From an uncultured Stenotrophomonas sp. (GTDB taxonomy: Bacteria; Pseudomonadota; Gammaproteobacteria; Xanthomonadales; Xanthomonadaceae): a DNA stretch of 64,000 nt. The stretch is taken from the NCBI RefSeq assembly GCF_945952405.1, contig NZ_CAMFIA010000001.1:310001-374000 (forward strand), read 5' to 3'. The notes under the pieces are model-generated. The model had not been told where the DNA came from. It saw only the letters and a list, made by a program, of their open reading frames with translations, and made no database searches. Below, piece after piece: positions 30,338-38,589 of the stretch. Made by a program: the position numbers and the translations under genes. Within the stretch, counting starts at the first letter, position 1. Every line of letters starts with the position of its first letter.

Positions 30338-30455
30338 TCGATCCTTTGCGTTCTGCGCGCCGCGATTTCCCAACGTTGACCTGCTGGATAGTCGGAATGC
30401 CCGGCCTGGTGTGTTTGATCTGAATCTGACAGTGAGGGGGATGGATGTTGAGTGA
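30303..30455 (+). CDS. Short ORF bridging two hypothetical genes, possible remnant
   Basis: A 50-codon frame from ATG 30303 (MKWRGLLSSLNDRSFAFCAP) ends TVRGMDVE. It overlaps the preceding gene's end by 35 bases and the next gene's start by 11. It contains NVDLLDSRNARPGVFDLNL, which reads more like protein than noise. It could be chance; listed as a possible degraded module end. Confidence 0.2.
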   Translation: MKWRGLLSSLNDRSFAFCAPRFPNVDLLDSRNARPGVFDLNLTVRGMDVE

Positions 30456-30636
30456 GCCTTCCTGGGTGGTTCGTGGCAAGACGATCAGAGGTTTGATTGA
30501 TGAGCTCATGACCTTCGATGATCTGGACATGCAGGTGGAGATCTCCGTTGATGGCGGTGATACCGTTCGGCCCATAAGCCTGGTTGGGCAGGATGAAGGG
30601 AAGTGCGTGCTGTTCTATTTCGGCGCTGACGCTTGA
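30445..30636 (+). CDS. Small hypothetical acidic protein
   Basis: 63 residues: MLSEPSWVVRGKTIRGLIDE, then LMTFDDLDMQVEISVDGGDT and a C-terminal PISLVGQDEGKCVLFYFG. The 'IRGLIDEL..DDLDMQVEISVDGG' arrangement resembles small helix-strand proteins found in mobile or toxin-immunity loci. Function unknown. GTGAGGGGGATGG upstream offers a ribosome site. Confidence 0.5.
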   Translation: MLSEPSWVVRGKTIRGLIDELMTFDDLDMQVEISVDGGDTVRPISLVGQDEGKCVLFYFGADA

Positions 30637-30695
30637 TGCTGGGCTTTTTCTCAATGTGTCCTTCTTCAACTATTCCTCGGAATCTTGGCCCTGAT

Positions 30696-30866
30696 TGACG
30701 TCGCCTCGGCGCTGAATTGAATGGAGAGTCATCAGGCGAGTGGCAGGGAATCGCCGCAATGGGGTCCGAGCAGGCTGTGCAAGGCGACAGCAATGACTGC
30801 GATGCCTTCAAAGAACAGGAGGCGTGTAATGGGAACTGGATATGTGGTCGTGCTGAACGCTGGTGA
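30696..30866 (+). CDS. Start-less open tail ahead of next gene, possible toxin-tip remnant
   Basis: A frame open after a stop just before 30696 reads GAELNGESSGEWQGIAAMGS, then QAVQGDSNDCDAFKEQEACN and ends ICGRAERW, with the stop inside the next gene. It has no obvious start codon near its 5' end. Composition (polar, four Cys) is protein-like. Treated as a possible fragment of a lost upstream gene. Confidence 0.18.
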
Positions 30867-31308
30867 GACGATTCCCGAGAGGAATTCCCTGGTCCATCAG
30901 GCCTGGGGTGATGTTCCGTTCTCGTACTTTCAGGGCCACGAAAGCATGGCTGAAAGCGAATTTCTTGACCTGAAGGTCAACAAATGGGAGATCAATGCCG
31001 AGTGGAGCCGGAACCCGGACGGCGAGCTGTGGATCAGGATTGAGATAGTGAGGGAGGCGCGGGTTGCAGAATGGCTTGCGACCCATGGCCTGGCATGGAT
31101 GGCCGGGATGGGTGGGGTCTTGCTCATCGCCGAGATGGATGAGGGGGGCGGTGAACTTGACGAAATTCTGTTAGCCCGTCTCGTGTCGGTTCTTAGTCCG
31201 GGCAATAGGGCTTTCCTCTGGTGTAATGGGCTTCATGAGATTGATGGCGAGTACATTTCACGTCTTCCTTCCCGGGAGGACGTTCTCGAGCGATTGCGCC
31301 GCTGTTGA
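30829..31308 (+). CDS. Hypothetical acidic protein, immunity-like
   Basis: 159 residues. The ATG at 30829 has a strong site (ACAGGAGGCG), better than any upstream start. It begins MGTGYVVVLNAGETIPERNS. A central amphipathic region (ELWIRIEIVREARVAEWLA) precedes a hydrophobic GMGGVLLIAEMDEGG and an ISRLPSREDVLERLRRC tail. It is acidic and probably cytosolic. No family recognised; context suggests an orphan immunity gene. Confidence 0.6.
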   Translation: MGTGYVVVLNAGETIPERNSLVHQAWGDVPFSYFQGHESMAESEFLDLKVNKWEINAEWSRNPDGELWIRIEIVREARVAEWLATHGLAWMAGMGGVLLIAEMDEGGGELDEILLARLVSVLSPGNRAFLWCNGLHEIDGEYISRLPSREDVLERLRRC

Positions 31309-31400
31309 TTGTCGCAGTCTGCGCAGTTGTTCTGGATCTGCTTGAACTGGATGCTTGCAGCGGAAGTGTTGAGGTTGTTTTCTTTTCGGGGTTGAATGGC

Positions 31401-31904
31401 ATGGTCATGAGTGCGGTCTTCTTTCCATGCTGGGACGGTGACAGGTACGTTGTCTCATGTGATGAGCGGGTTGCCGATTCGGGCTCCGTGGCATACGGTC
31501 AGGGATCCGGTGCTGGGGAGATCGCCGCCTGGTTGGACGGTGATTTTGGCTGTCTTGGAAGAGGCAGTGAGCAGCGCACCCGAGGATCATTCGACGCCGT
31601 GGCGTCTGATGCCAAAGGAGGGAGCTGCGTCCACTTTGGCGAAGGGCATGTCGTCCTCCGCGTACGAGACCTGTTCCTGGTGTTCTCCAGGTGGAACAGG
31701 AACAACGTTGCTCTGTTGAACAAAACGCAGATTGTCAGCGTTCTGGACCTGTACGCGTCTTTCCGAAGTGTCAATCCGCGGAGGAGGGAACGTCCGCCGG
31801 CGCCGTTCGAGTTCGAGTTCGAGGCCGAGGGCGACGATGCAATCCGTCGCTTCGCGGATGCGGGCGGCGATGTCGCAAGGCTCGAGGACGGCTTCAGTGC
31901 CTGA
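31401..31904 (+). CDS. Hypothetical protein
   Basis: 167 residues from ATG 31401 (or 31407): MVMSAVFFPCWDGDRYVVSC. The best protein-like part is GHVVLRVRDLFLVFSRWNRNN through QIVSVLDLYASF. The frame is open from 31305 (TTG overlapping the previous stop), but the extra N-terminus is hydrophobic and less convincing. The acidic C-terminal FEFEFEAEGDDAIRRFADAG is unusual. No family recognised. Confidence 0.5.
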   Translation: MVMSAVFFPCWDGDRYVVSCDERVADSGSVAYGQGSGAGEIAAWLDGDFGCLGRGSEQRTRGSFDAVASDAKGGSCVHFGEGHVVLRVRDLFLVFSRWNRNNVALLNKTQIVSVLDLYASFRSVNPRRRERPPAPFEFEFEAEGDDAIRRFADAGGDVARLEDGFSA

Positions 31905-31918
31905 TCTGAAAAAGGTAG

Positions 31919-32083
31919 GCAGAACGTGCGCTTGTCCAGAGCCGGAGCGCTGCGATGGCTCTGGTTTGTGCTGGTTGCTTGGGTGTTTCCCAAACAGGAA
32001 ACGTCGTCCTTTCGAGCCAGGTCAAGAAGTATCTGAAGAAGAGCAATGAAGGGTTTTCGAATCAGTTCCGGAGTCAGTACTGA
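31919..32083 (+). CDS. Short ORF before DUF596-like gene, possible remnant
   Basis: A frame open from 31919, with an internal ATG at 31955, encodes MALVCAGCLGVSQTGNVVLS and then SQVKKYLKKSNEGFSNQFRS, ending QY. The Lys/Asn/Gln-rich end looks like a genuine folded-domain terminus. It lies 75 bases before the DUF596-like gene. Too short to assign; plausible truncated toxin C-terminus. Confidence 0.25.
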   Translation, partial: AERALVQSRSAAMALVCAGCLGVSQTGNVVLSSQVKKYLKKSNEGFSNQFRSQY

Positions 32084-32158
32084 ATGGATGTGCGCAGCGG
32101 GTGATGGGCATGCGCGATGTGAAGATCATTGGGTTGCTTTCGGAAGTGATGGTGAACA

Positions 32159-32521
32159 ATGCTTGATGCCTGGTTGGATAGTTCGGATGCCCGGGATTTC
32201 GTTGAGAGGGTCCGGCTCCTTGATGTGGATGTGATCTGGTGGAACAGCTTTGACTATCTTCCCCATCTCTCGTTCGAGGAAAGGAAGCAGTTCTTTCATG
32301 TAGGGTTGAGCACGGTTCTGCAGGACGGCGAGGTCAGGCTCGAAGATGCTGATGGCCTCTGGTCCGGTGCTGTAGATGAGCAGGTTGAGCGGTTCATGGC
32401 GGCTTGGCCGCCTGAGACGGACTGGGATCCGGATATGTTCTGGATTGCCAAGCCGGGATACGGCTGGGTTCCCGGCGGCTTTGTCTGGAGACTGGAGGGC
32501 GGTGGCCACTTCAGTCCATAG
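32159..32521 (+). CDS. DUF596-like protein, copy 1
   Basis: 120 residues: MLDAWLDSSDARDFVERVRL, then DVIWWNSFDYLPHLSFEERKQ, LQDGEVRL and MFWIAKPGYGWVPGGFVWRL. The order of an N-terminal helix, IWW, a mid-region L..DG.V.L, an AWP turn and a C-terminal FW...G.VW matches DUF596 as I recall it, small proteins found near adhesin/toxin genes in several proteobacteria. The frame MRDVKIIGLLSEVMVNNA just upstream (ending at 32163) suggests the N-terminus may be frameshifted. Paralogous to the gene at 32678. Confidence 0.65.
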   Translation: MLDAWLDSSDARDFVERVRLLDVDVIWWNSFDYLPHLSFEERKQFFHVGLSTVLQDGEVRLEDADGLWSGAVDEQVERFMAAWPPETDWDPDMFWIAKPGYGWVPGGFVWRLEGGGHFSP

Positions 32522-32677
32522 CTGCGCCATTCGGTTGACCCATTGCGTGCGCTGGGCTGAACGCCGAGAGCGAACACACTGCAACGCCTTGGCGCCGCGC
32601 CAGCAGGTGTGCTGCGAACCGCTGATAGCAAGAAACCGGTTGTTGATGGGGATGACGTCGTGGAAAGACGTGATGGA

Positions 32678-33025
32678 GTGCTGTCTGAGGTGATCAGGAA
32701 TGTTCTTCATTACTCCTATGGCTATTCCATGGGAGCACTGTGGATCAACATGAATGTTGAGCTGGAGGGGTGTGACATCAGCTTCGAGCTGCAGACGGAA
32801 GGGTTCTTTTCGATGCTGAAGATGCTGATGATGGACGGCAAGGTGAAGCTGGCTGCGCAAGGGGTCTTTGCTGATGGGGATGTCGATACGCAGTTGGGTG
32901 TGCTTCGCCGGGCCTGGCCGGCCGTGAGAGAACAGGCAGATCTCGATGAGTACGGATTCTGGTTCCTTGCCGATGCGCCGTTTGGGTTGGTGTGGATGAC
33001 ACCTGAAGGCGACGTCTGGACCTGA
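32678..33025 (+). CDS. DUF596-like protein, copy 2
   Basis: 115 residues from GTG 32678 (MLSEVIRNVLHYSYGYSMGA), with GGAAAG upstream. It then reads LWINMN, GFFSMLKMLMMDGKVKLAAQG, LRRAWPAV and FWFLADAPFGLVWMTPEG. Copy 1 aligns over its whole length at the same landmark positions, so the two are diverged tandem paralogues. The start is uncertain; the frame is open to about 32567 with GTG codons at 32609 and 32660. Confidence 0.62.
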   Translation: MLSEVIRNVLHYSYGYSMGALWINMNVELEGCDISFELQTEGFFSMLKMLMMDGKVKLAAQGVFADGDVDTQLGVLRRAWPAVREQADLDEYGFWFLADAPFGLVWMTPEGDVWT

Positions 33026-33404
33026 GATGCCTGACGTCGCTGCCGCTTTCCAGGCGCGCTCGTGATCGGTATTGAATGCCGGAGGTTGATTGTTTCTGTG
33101 GCTGATCGTTGGAAACTCTTCGGTGCAGGCTTCACCAGCCATCCTGTGAGTGCTGACGCATGCGCTTTCTGGTCACCCGTCGGGGTCCGGATCGCGCAGC
33201 CAGATTCGTGAACTGCATGTGATGATAATCGCCGGTTCTACGCTTTATCGATATGTCGGAAAGATATAGCGCTTCCTGTTGCGGGTGTATTTCACGCCTG
33301 TATGCACAGTTCCATATTTTTGGATCGATATAATAATATCCGTCCATAAAGTTTCCCTGGCGCGCGCCGCCACCGATCGTACGGCCACGATCAAGGGAAT
33401 TGAG
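33026..33404. promoter_or_regulatory. AT-rich intergenic region before the chemoreceptor
   Basis: About 380 bases without a convincing gene. The part 33215-33345 is strongly AT-rich for this genome, with TATAAT at 33329-33334 but no good -35. A sigma-28-type box starts at 33347. It marks the right edge of the accessory pocket. Confidence 0.5.
33347..33373 (+). promoter_or_regulatory. Candidate sigma-28 (FliA) promoter of the chemoreceptor gene
   Basis: TAAAGTTT at 33347-33354 is a perfect -35 half of the FliA consensus. After exactly 11 bases GCCGCCAC matches GCCGATAA at 5 of 8 positions including GCCG. It lies 32 bases before the chemoreceptor ATG. Chemoreceptor genes are usual FliA targets. 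Confidence 0.55.
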
Positions 33405-35627
33405 ATGCTCGCCTTACGCAACCTCCGAGTGGGATCCCGGCTGGGTGCCGGGTTTGGTCTGCTGCTGCTTTTCATCATGGCCATCGTCGGCCTGGTGCTG
33501 TACGGAAACCACCTGAAGTCCGCCCAGTTCGAGAAAGTGGTGGACGTCAACATGGTGAAGATGCGGCTGTTGAACGACATGCTCGATACCAATAATGCGG
33601 TGCTGATGCACCGGCGGTTGATGGTGATCAAGCGCGGCGAGGATTTCGACAAGGATTATCAGAAGGCGCAGCAGCTGTCGCAGACCTACGACGGTATCTG
33701 GGCCAAGTACATCAAGATTCCGCGCGATGCCACCGGCGATACCCTGGTGGCGCGGATCGAGGCGGCACGCAAGGCCACCGACGCATCCACCCAGCACCTG
33801 CATGAGCGGATGAAGGCGGGCGATTTCGATGGTGCCGCCAAGGAGCTGCTGGCCGAACACGGCCTGGCCACCGCATGGAATGAGGCGATCTCGAGCCTGC
33901 TGCGGCATCAGGAAGAGCTGACCGCACGTAGCCGGGAAGAGTACCGATCGACCGAATCCTGGACCGGCACCCTGTCGATCGTGTTTGGTGTGATGAGCCT
34001 GCTGCTCGGCTCGCTGGCGGCGTGGGCGATCACCCGCAGCCTGACCCGTCCGCTGGAAGGTGCGGTGAAGCTGGCCGACGGCATTGCCAGTGGCCGCCTG
34101 GACAGCGCCATCGACGCCTCCGGCAATGACGAGGTGACCCAGCTGCTCAGGTCGATGCAACGCATGCAGGCGCAGCTGCAGTCGGTGATGGCGGCGCAGG
34201 GCGAACTGGCCCGCCAGCATGACGCCGGCAGCCTCAGTTACCGCATGGATGAAAGCGCCTTCCCTGGCGACTACGGGCGCATGGTGCATGAGACGAATGC
34301 GCTGGTCGGCTCGCACGTGCAGGTGCAGAACCGGTTGATCGAGGTGATGAAACACTACGCCCGCGGCGACCTGTCGGTGGACATGGATCCGCTGCCCGGC
34401 GAGAAGGCGGCGATTACCCAGGCCATGGACGAGACCAAGGCCAGCCTGTCAGCGATCAACAGCGAGATCCGCCGCCTGGCCACGGCGGCGGCAGCGGGTG
34501 ACTTCAGCCTGCGCGGCGACGAAGATCGCTTCGCCAACGATTTCCGCGACATGGTGGCCGGGCTCAACGGCCTGATGCAGACCACCGACGGCAATCTGGT
34601 GCAGGTATCGACGCTGCTGCAGGCGATCTCGCGCGGTGACCTGACGGTACGCATGCACGGTGATTTCCACGGGGTATTCGCCCGCATGCGCGACGACTGC
34701 AATGCCACCGTCGACCAGCTCAAGCAGATCGTCGGTCGTATCCAGGCCAGCGCCTCCAGCATCAACCTGGCGGCGGGCGAGATCGCCTCGGGCAATACCG
34801 ACCTGTCGCGGCGTACCGAGCAGCAGGCGGCGAACCTGGAAGAGACCGCCGCCTCGATGGAGGAGCTGACCTCCACGGTGAAGCAGAATGCCGAACATGC
34901 CCGCCAAGCCAACCAGCTCGCCATCGGCGCGCATGGGGTCGCCTCACAGGGCGGCGAAGTGGTCGGCCAGGTGGTGACCACGATGTCGGGGATCGAGGCG
35001 TCGTCAAAGAAGATCGCCGAGATCATCTCGGTCATCGACGGCATCGCCTTCCAGACCAACATCCTGGCGTTGAACGCAGCGGTGGAAGCCGCGCGTGCCG
35101 GCGAGCAGGGCAGGGGCTTTGCGGTGGTGGCCAGCGAGGTGCGCACGCTGGCGCAGCGTTCAGCGGGGGCGGCCAAGGAGATCAAGGGCCTGATCGAGGA
35201 TTCGGTTGGCAAGGTTGCCGACGGATCGGCGCTGGTACGCCAGGCAGGCACCACGATGGGCGAGATCGTGGCTTCGGTGCAGCGGGTGACCGACATCATG
35301 GCCGACATCTCCGCCGCCTCGCAGGAGCAGAGCTCGGGGATCGAGCAGGTCAACCAGGCGGTGGTGCAGATGGACGAGACCACCCAGCAGAATGCGGCGC
35401 TGGTGGAAGAGGCCAGTGCTGCGGCACGTTCGATGGAAGAGCAGGCCAACCTGCTGGCCGAGGCGGTTTCGGTGTTCCGTACCGGAGCGGCCACCGCTGC
35501 GGCGGTGGTGCGCCCGGCGTTGGCAGCGGTCGCCTCGACGGTCACGCCGGTGCGCCGGCCCGCAGCACTGTCGCCGCGCATCGAACCGACACTGGCGGCC
35601 AACGCCGGTGGCTGGGAAGAGTTCTAG
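33405..35627 (+). CDS. Methyl-accepting chemotaxis protein with CheR-docking pentapeptide
   Basis: 740 residues. TM1 ([16 protein letters not shown]), a periplasmic four-helix ligand domain of about 160 residues, TM2 ([18 protein letters not shown]), then HAMP-type segments. The cytoplasmic hairpin tip [27 protein letters not shown] is fully conserved. Adjacent methylation helices carry [10 protein letters not shown] and [14 protein letters not shown]. The C-terminus GWEEF fits the xWxxF pentapeptide that tethers CheR/CheB, so this is likely a major adaptation-competent receptor. AAGGGAATTGAG precedes the ATG. The ligand is unknown. Confidence 0.94.
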   Translation: MLALRNLRVGSRLGAGFGLLLLFIMAIVGLVLYGNHLKSAQFEKVVDVNMVKMRLLNDMLDTNNAVLMHRRLMVIKRGEDFDKDYQKAQQLSQTYDGIWAKYIKIPRDATGDTLVARIEAARKATDASTQHLHERMKAGDFDGAAKELLAEHGLATAWNEAISSLLRHQEELTARSREEYRSTESWTGTLSIVFGVMSLLLGSLAAWAITRSLTRPLEGAVKLADGIASGRLDSAIDASGNDEVTQLLRSMQRMQAQLQSVMAAQGELARQHDAGSLSYRMDESAFPGDYGRMVHETNALVGSHVQVQNRLIEVMKHYARGDLSVDMDPLPGEKAAITQAMDETKASLSAINSEIRRLATAAAAGDFSLRGDEDRFANDFRDMVAGLNGLMQTTDGNLVQVSTLLQAISRGDLTVRMHGDFHGVFARMRDDCNATVDQLKQIVGRIQASASSINLAAGEIASGNTDLSRRTEQQAANLEETAASMEELTSTVKQNAEHARQANQLAIGAHGVASQGGEVVGQVVTTMSGIEASSKKIAEIISVIDGIAFQTNILALNAAVEAARAGEQGRGFAVVASEVRTLAQRSAGAAKEIKGLIEDSVGKVADGSALVRQAGTTMGEIVASVQRVTDIMADISAASQEQSSGIEQVNQAVVQMDETTQQNAALVEEASAAARSMEEQANLLAEAVSVFRTGAATAAAVVRPALAAVASTVTPVRRPAALSPRIEPTLAANAGGWEEF

Positions 35628-35653
35628 CAAGCGAGTACGCCGGCAGGGAGACG

Positions 35654-35683
35654 GCGCCCATCGCGATGGGCGCGGATTTTCTT
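35654..35683 (+). terminator. Terminator of the chemoreceptor gene
   Basis: GCGCCCATCG/CGATGGGCGC is a perfect ten-base inverted repeat without spacer, followed by GGATTTTCTT, about 27 bases after the stop. Confidence 0.65.
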
Positions 35684-35786
35684 CCTGAACGGGCGATGGC
35701 CGATACCGCTGCGTCGACGCCTATTTCACTTCCGGTTGCCAACCGGGGGCGGACACTGGTGCCATACCGGACCCTAGGAGATGGCC

Positions 35787-36149
35787 ATGAAGACCTCGAC
35801 CCGATTGATTGTGCTGGGCACGCTGCTGGCGGCCTCGTCCGTCGCAGGCGCGCAGAACTATGGGCCGCGTGATGAAGGACGCAGGTTCAACGACGGCAGC
35901 CGCGTGGTCTGCAAGAACGTGGAAGTGCAGCGCAACTCACGCGACCCCAACCGTATTGCCGGTACCGCTACCGGTGCGGTGATTGGCGGCCTGCTCGGCA
36001 ACCAGGTCGGCGGCGGCAACGGCAAGAAGCTGGCGACCGTGGCGGGCGCCGTGGCCGGCGGTGCAGCGGGCCGACACATCCAGGGCAACCAGCAGCAGAA
36101 GAACGGTGATCGCGTGGTCGAGCGCCGTTGCGAGCGCGTGTATCGCTGA
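35787..36149 (+). CDS. Glycine-zipper 2TM-domain secreted protein
   Basis: 120 residues. A signal peptide (MKTSTRLIVLGTLLAASSVAGA) precedes a short polar region and the glycine zipper AGTATGAVIGGLLGNQVGGG. The zipper is followed by KKLATVAGAVAGGAAGRHIQG, as in the SlyB/17-kDa antigen family. A Cys pair (VVCKN and RRCERVYR) flanks it. AGGAG at 35776-35780 favours the ATG at 35787 over 35781. It is probably an envelope-associated membrane-inserting protein; role unknown. Confidence 0.85.
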   Translation: MKTSTRLIVLGTLLAASSVAGAQNYGPRDEGRRFNDGSRVVCKNVEVQRNSRDPNRIAGTATGAVIGGLLGNQVGGGNGKKLATVAGAVAGGAAGRHIQGNQQQKNGDRVVERRCERVYR

Positions 36150-36193
36150 CAGCTGATGCCACCCGCGTAATCCCCTTCCGCATCGCAGTACCT

Positions 36194-36220
36194 CGAACGC
36201 CGGCTCAATGCCGGCGTTCG
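36194..36220 (+). terminator. Hairpin after glycine-zipper gene
   Basis: CGAACGCCGGC-TCAAT-GCCGGCGTTCG, an eleven-pair perfect stem followed by TCGTTGTGT, 44 bases past the stop. Likely terminator with a weak U tract. Confidence 0.6.
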
Positions 36221-36230
36221 TCGTTGTGTA

Positions 36231-36307
36231 AAAAAGGGGACGGAGGGGATTAAGTCGCAATCCCCCAATACGGCCGCTTACGACTTAATCCCCTCCGTCC
36301 CCTTTTT
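36231..36307. repeat. Long perfect inverted repeat with A5/T5 ends
   Basis: Arms of 27 bases (36231-36257 and 36281-36307) match perfectly around a 23-base loop. The arm starts AAAAAGGGGACGGAGGGGAT and ends TAAGTCG. The right arm lies inside the 3' end of the minus-strand ABC-2 permease gene and encodes its last residues (KKGTEGIKS). It would work as a bidirectional terminator. Repeats with this GGGGACGGAGGGGATTAAG text are, as I recall, dispersed in this family. Confidence 0.75.
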
Positions 36308-37405
36308 AGTGAGGAGGCGCCAGGTGGCGAGGCTGCCGTAGAGCAGCAGCAGGGCGGTGAGGGTGATCAGTTCGTGGCTGACTTCGGTCAGGCGGGCGTC
36401 CATCTGGTTCAGGCGCACCATCAGGTTGATGCCGGAGGTGGTCGGCAGCAGCTGCGCCAGCCACACCAGCGGACGCGGGGTCATCACCGCCGGCCACGAC
36501 AGGTTGGCCAGGAAGAACAGCGGGATGGAGGTGGCGATGATGTACTGGAAGGCACGTTCGCGGGTGCGGAAGAAGCTGCCGATGAACAGGCCGAACGCCA
36601 CCGTAGCGGCAATGAACAAGGTGCCACCCAGCAGCTGCCCCAGTGGGTTGCCGCCGCGCGGATAGTCCTGCACCCAGGCGGTGAACCCGGCGTAATAGAA
36701 CAGGCCGAACAGGCCGATCAGGCCGAACCCCAGGGCCATGCCGGCAAGGGTGGGCAGATCGAAGCGCAGGCGCCGGCCCAGAGCCAGGCGACGGCCACCG
36801 AGCAGGACGCCGATGCCCATCAGCAGGGTCTGGTGCACGATCAGCTCGGCCACGCCAGGCACGATCGCGCTGCCATAGCCTTCCTGGGTGTTGTACAGAG
36901 GACGCTGCACCAGGGTGACCGGCGGTGCCTGCGGCGCGCCCATGAAAGCGGCCTGGCCGACCACCGCCTCGCGCCCGAACGCACCCAGCGCGTCGGCCAC
37001 GCTGCCCAGTACCCAGCTGGCGCGGCCCAGGTAGGCGCCGTTGCCGAGCAGCACCAGCTTGGCTGGATGACCGCGCAGGATGTCGCGCTCCAGGTTTGCC
37101 GGGATCAGCACGATACCTTCGGCATGGCCGGCTTCCAGCTGCTGGCGCGCGCTGTCGATGTCCGCCGGTTGCCCGACCACGCGTGCAACCCGGAGGGCAT
37201 CAAGCTTTCGCAGCAGTTCGCGGCTGGTCGCGCTGTGGTCTTCATCCACCACCAGCACCGGCAGGTTGCCGGCCACCTGGTGGCGGTAGGCGGCCGGGTA
37301 GAAGAACGAGTACAGGATCACCGCGCCGACCATCACCACGATCGCATAGCGGTCGCACAGCACCGCCATCAGGGTCTGCCGCAGGCTGCGCCAGAGTGCG
37401 CTCAT
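36278..37405 (-). CDS. ABC-2 type permease, distal subunit
   Basis: 375 residues of the YhhJ/YbhR type. One N-terminal membrane helix (AIVVMVGAVILYSFFYP) and a large periplasmic domain (PVLVVDEDHSATSRELLRKLDA) are followed by five C-terminal helices. The final segment has SWPAVMTPRPLVWLAQLLPTTSGINLMVRLNQM. The C-terminus and stop are supplied by the long inverted repeat. ATG 37405 overlaps the preceding gene's stop by four bases. It is the last gene of a four-gene efflux operon that lacks an ATPase. Confidence 0.88.
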   Translation of the reverse strand: MSALWRSLRQTLMAVLCDRYAIVVMVGAVILYSFFYPAAYRHQVAGNLPVLVVDEDHSATSRELLRKLDALRVARVVGQPADIDSARQQLEAGHAEGIVLIPANLERDILRGHPAKLVLLGNGAYLGRASWVLGSVADALGAFGREAVVGQAAFMGAPQAPPVTLVQRPLYNTQEGYGSAIVPGVAELIVHQTLLMGIGVLLGGRRLALGRRLRFDLPTLAGMALGFGLIGLFGLFYYAGFTAWVQDYPRGGNPLGQLLGGTLFIAATVAFGLFIGSFFRTRERAFQYIIATSIPLFFLANLSWPAVMTPRPLVWLAQLLPTTSGINLMVRLNQMDARLTEVSHELITLTALLLLYGSLATWRLLTKKGTEGIKS

Positions 37406-38589
37406 GCGTCGGCTCCCGCGGGCTGCGCGGCCGCGGGCGTGCGCGCGAAGGCGATCAGGCGCAGGCCACCGATGCCGCCGGCCAGCAGTGACATCAGCAG
37501 CAGCGTGCCCATCGGCCACAACGAGACCAGCAGCGGCGAACCGATGAACTGCTGCTGGGTCTGCAGCTTGATGTAGGCGCTGAGCGGCAGCAGCTGATGC
37601 CAGACGCGGGTGAACAGGGGGCCGTCCAGTACCGGGAAGGTGGCGCTGGAGAACGCCAGCGCGGTGCCGATGCTCAGGCCGACCGCGGACAGGGCGGTAC
37701 CCATGTCGCGGGTCACCCCGACGAAGAACAGGGCATAGGCGGCGGTGGCGAGGTAGAACAGCGGCTGCGCAAGCAGCAGCAGGAGTACGCTGCCGGCCAC
37801 GCCATCACCGCGCAGCCAGGCCAGGTAGCCGAGGCCGAGCGCACCGTACAGCGAGAACAGCAGCACGTACGGCGCGATCTTGCCGGCGATGGCGGCCCAC
37901 GGCGTGCGGCCCAGCCACGCGGGCAGGGTGCCGTCGCGGATTTCGCGGCCGAGGCTGCCGGCCACCGCCAGTGCCAGCACCAGCGACAGTACCGCCGGGA
38001 AGATCAGCGGCAGCAGGAACAGTTCGTAGCTGCGCGCAGGGTTGTAGAGGATGTCCGACTGCACCGCGATCGGCGCCGCACGCAGCTTGGCCGGCCCGAC
38101 CTGCAGGCCGATGCGCTCGCGCAGCAGCCGCGCGTTCCAGGCCGAGACCGCATCACCGATATCGCGCGCGGCGGACTGGCCGGTGGTCATGTAGGTGGCG
38201 TTGTAATAGGCAAACACCGTGCCCTGGCGGCCGCGCAATGCCTGCCGGGTGACGTCGCGCGGCACCAGCACGATGGCGAACACCTCCAGGCTACGCAGCT
38301 GCGAGCGCGCTTCCTCGAGGTCGGCCGGTTGCCGGGCGATGCGCACGCCCGGGCTCGCATCGAGCATGCGCAGCAGCAGTCGGCTGTCGCTGCTGTGGTC
38401 GAGGTCGACCACCGCGATCGGGATATCGCGCATCACCGAAGGGGTGAACATCCACGCCATCACCCCCAGCATCAGCAGCGGCAGCACGCTGACCAGCATC
38501 AGGTCGGCACGGTTGCTGCACAGCGCGCCCAGCTCGCGCCGCCACGAAGCGGCGAAGCCGCCGCGGTCGGGGTTCAGTGCTGGGGCCAT
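37402..38589 (-). CDS. ABC-2 type permease, proximal subunit
   Basis: 395 residues, same architecture and clearly paralogous to the next gene (IPIAVVDLDHSSDSRLLLRMLDA against PVLVVDEDHSATSRELLRKLDA). The C-terminal membrane domain contains YELFLLPLIFPAVLSLVLALAVAGSLGREIRDG. It overlaps the HlyD gene by 16 bases. The pair should form a heterodimeric membrane unit. No nucleotide-binding protein is encoded in the operon. Confidence 0.88.
   Translation of the reverse strand: MAPALNPDRGGFAASWRRELGALCSNRADLMLVSVLPLLMLGVMAWMFTPSVMRDIPIAVVDLDHSSDSRLLLRMLDASPGVRIARQPADLEEARSQLRSLEVFAIVLVPRDVTRQALRGRQGTVFAYYNATYMTTGQSAARDIGDAVSAWNARLLRERIGLQVGPAKLRAAPIAVQSDILYNPARSYELFLLPLIFPAVLSLVLALAVAGSLGREIRDGTLPAWLGRTPWAAIAGKIAPYVLLFSLYGALGLGYLAWLRGDGVAGSVLLLLLAQPLFYLATAAYALFFVGVTRDMGTALSAVGLSIGTALAFSSATFPVLDGPLFTRVWHQLLPLSAYIKLQTQQQFIGSPLLVSLWPMGTLLLMSLLAGGIGGLRLIAFARTPAAAQPAGADA

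Noticed and set aside
31305-31400. N-terminal extension of the hypothetical gene at 31401 from TTG 31305
   Set aside because: Weak start with no ribosome site, overlapping the previous stop; the region is kept only as an alternative.
33301-33345. TATAAT at 33329 as the main chemoreceptor promoter
   Set aside because: No acceptable -35 at 16-18 bases; the FliA-type box just downstream is a better fit.
29689-33345. Prophage or insertion sequence explanation for the AT-richer pocket
   Set aside because: No integrase, transposase, phage structural gene, tRNA or clear direct repeats at the edges were found.
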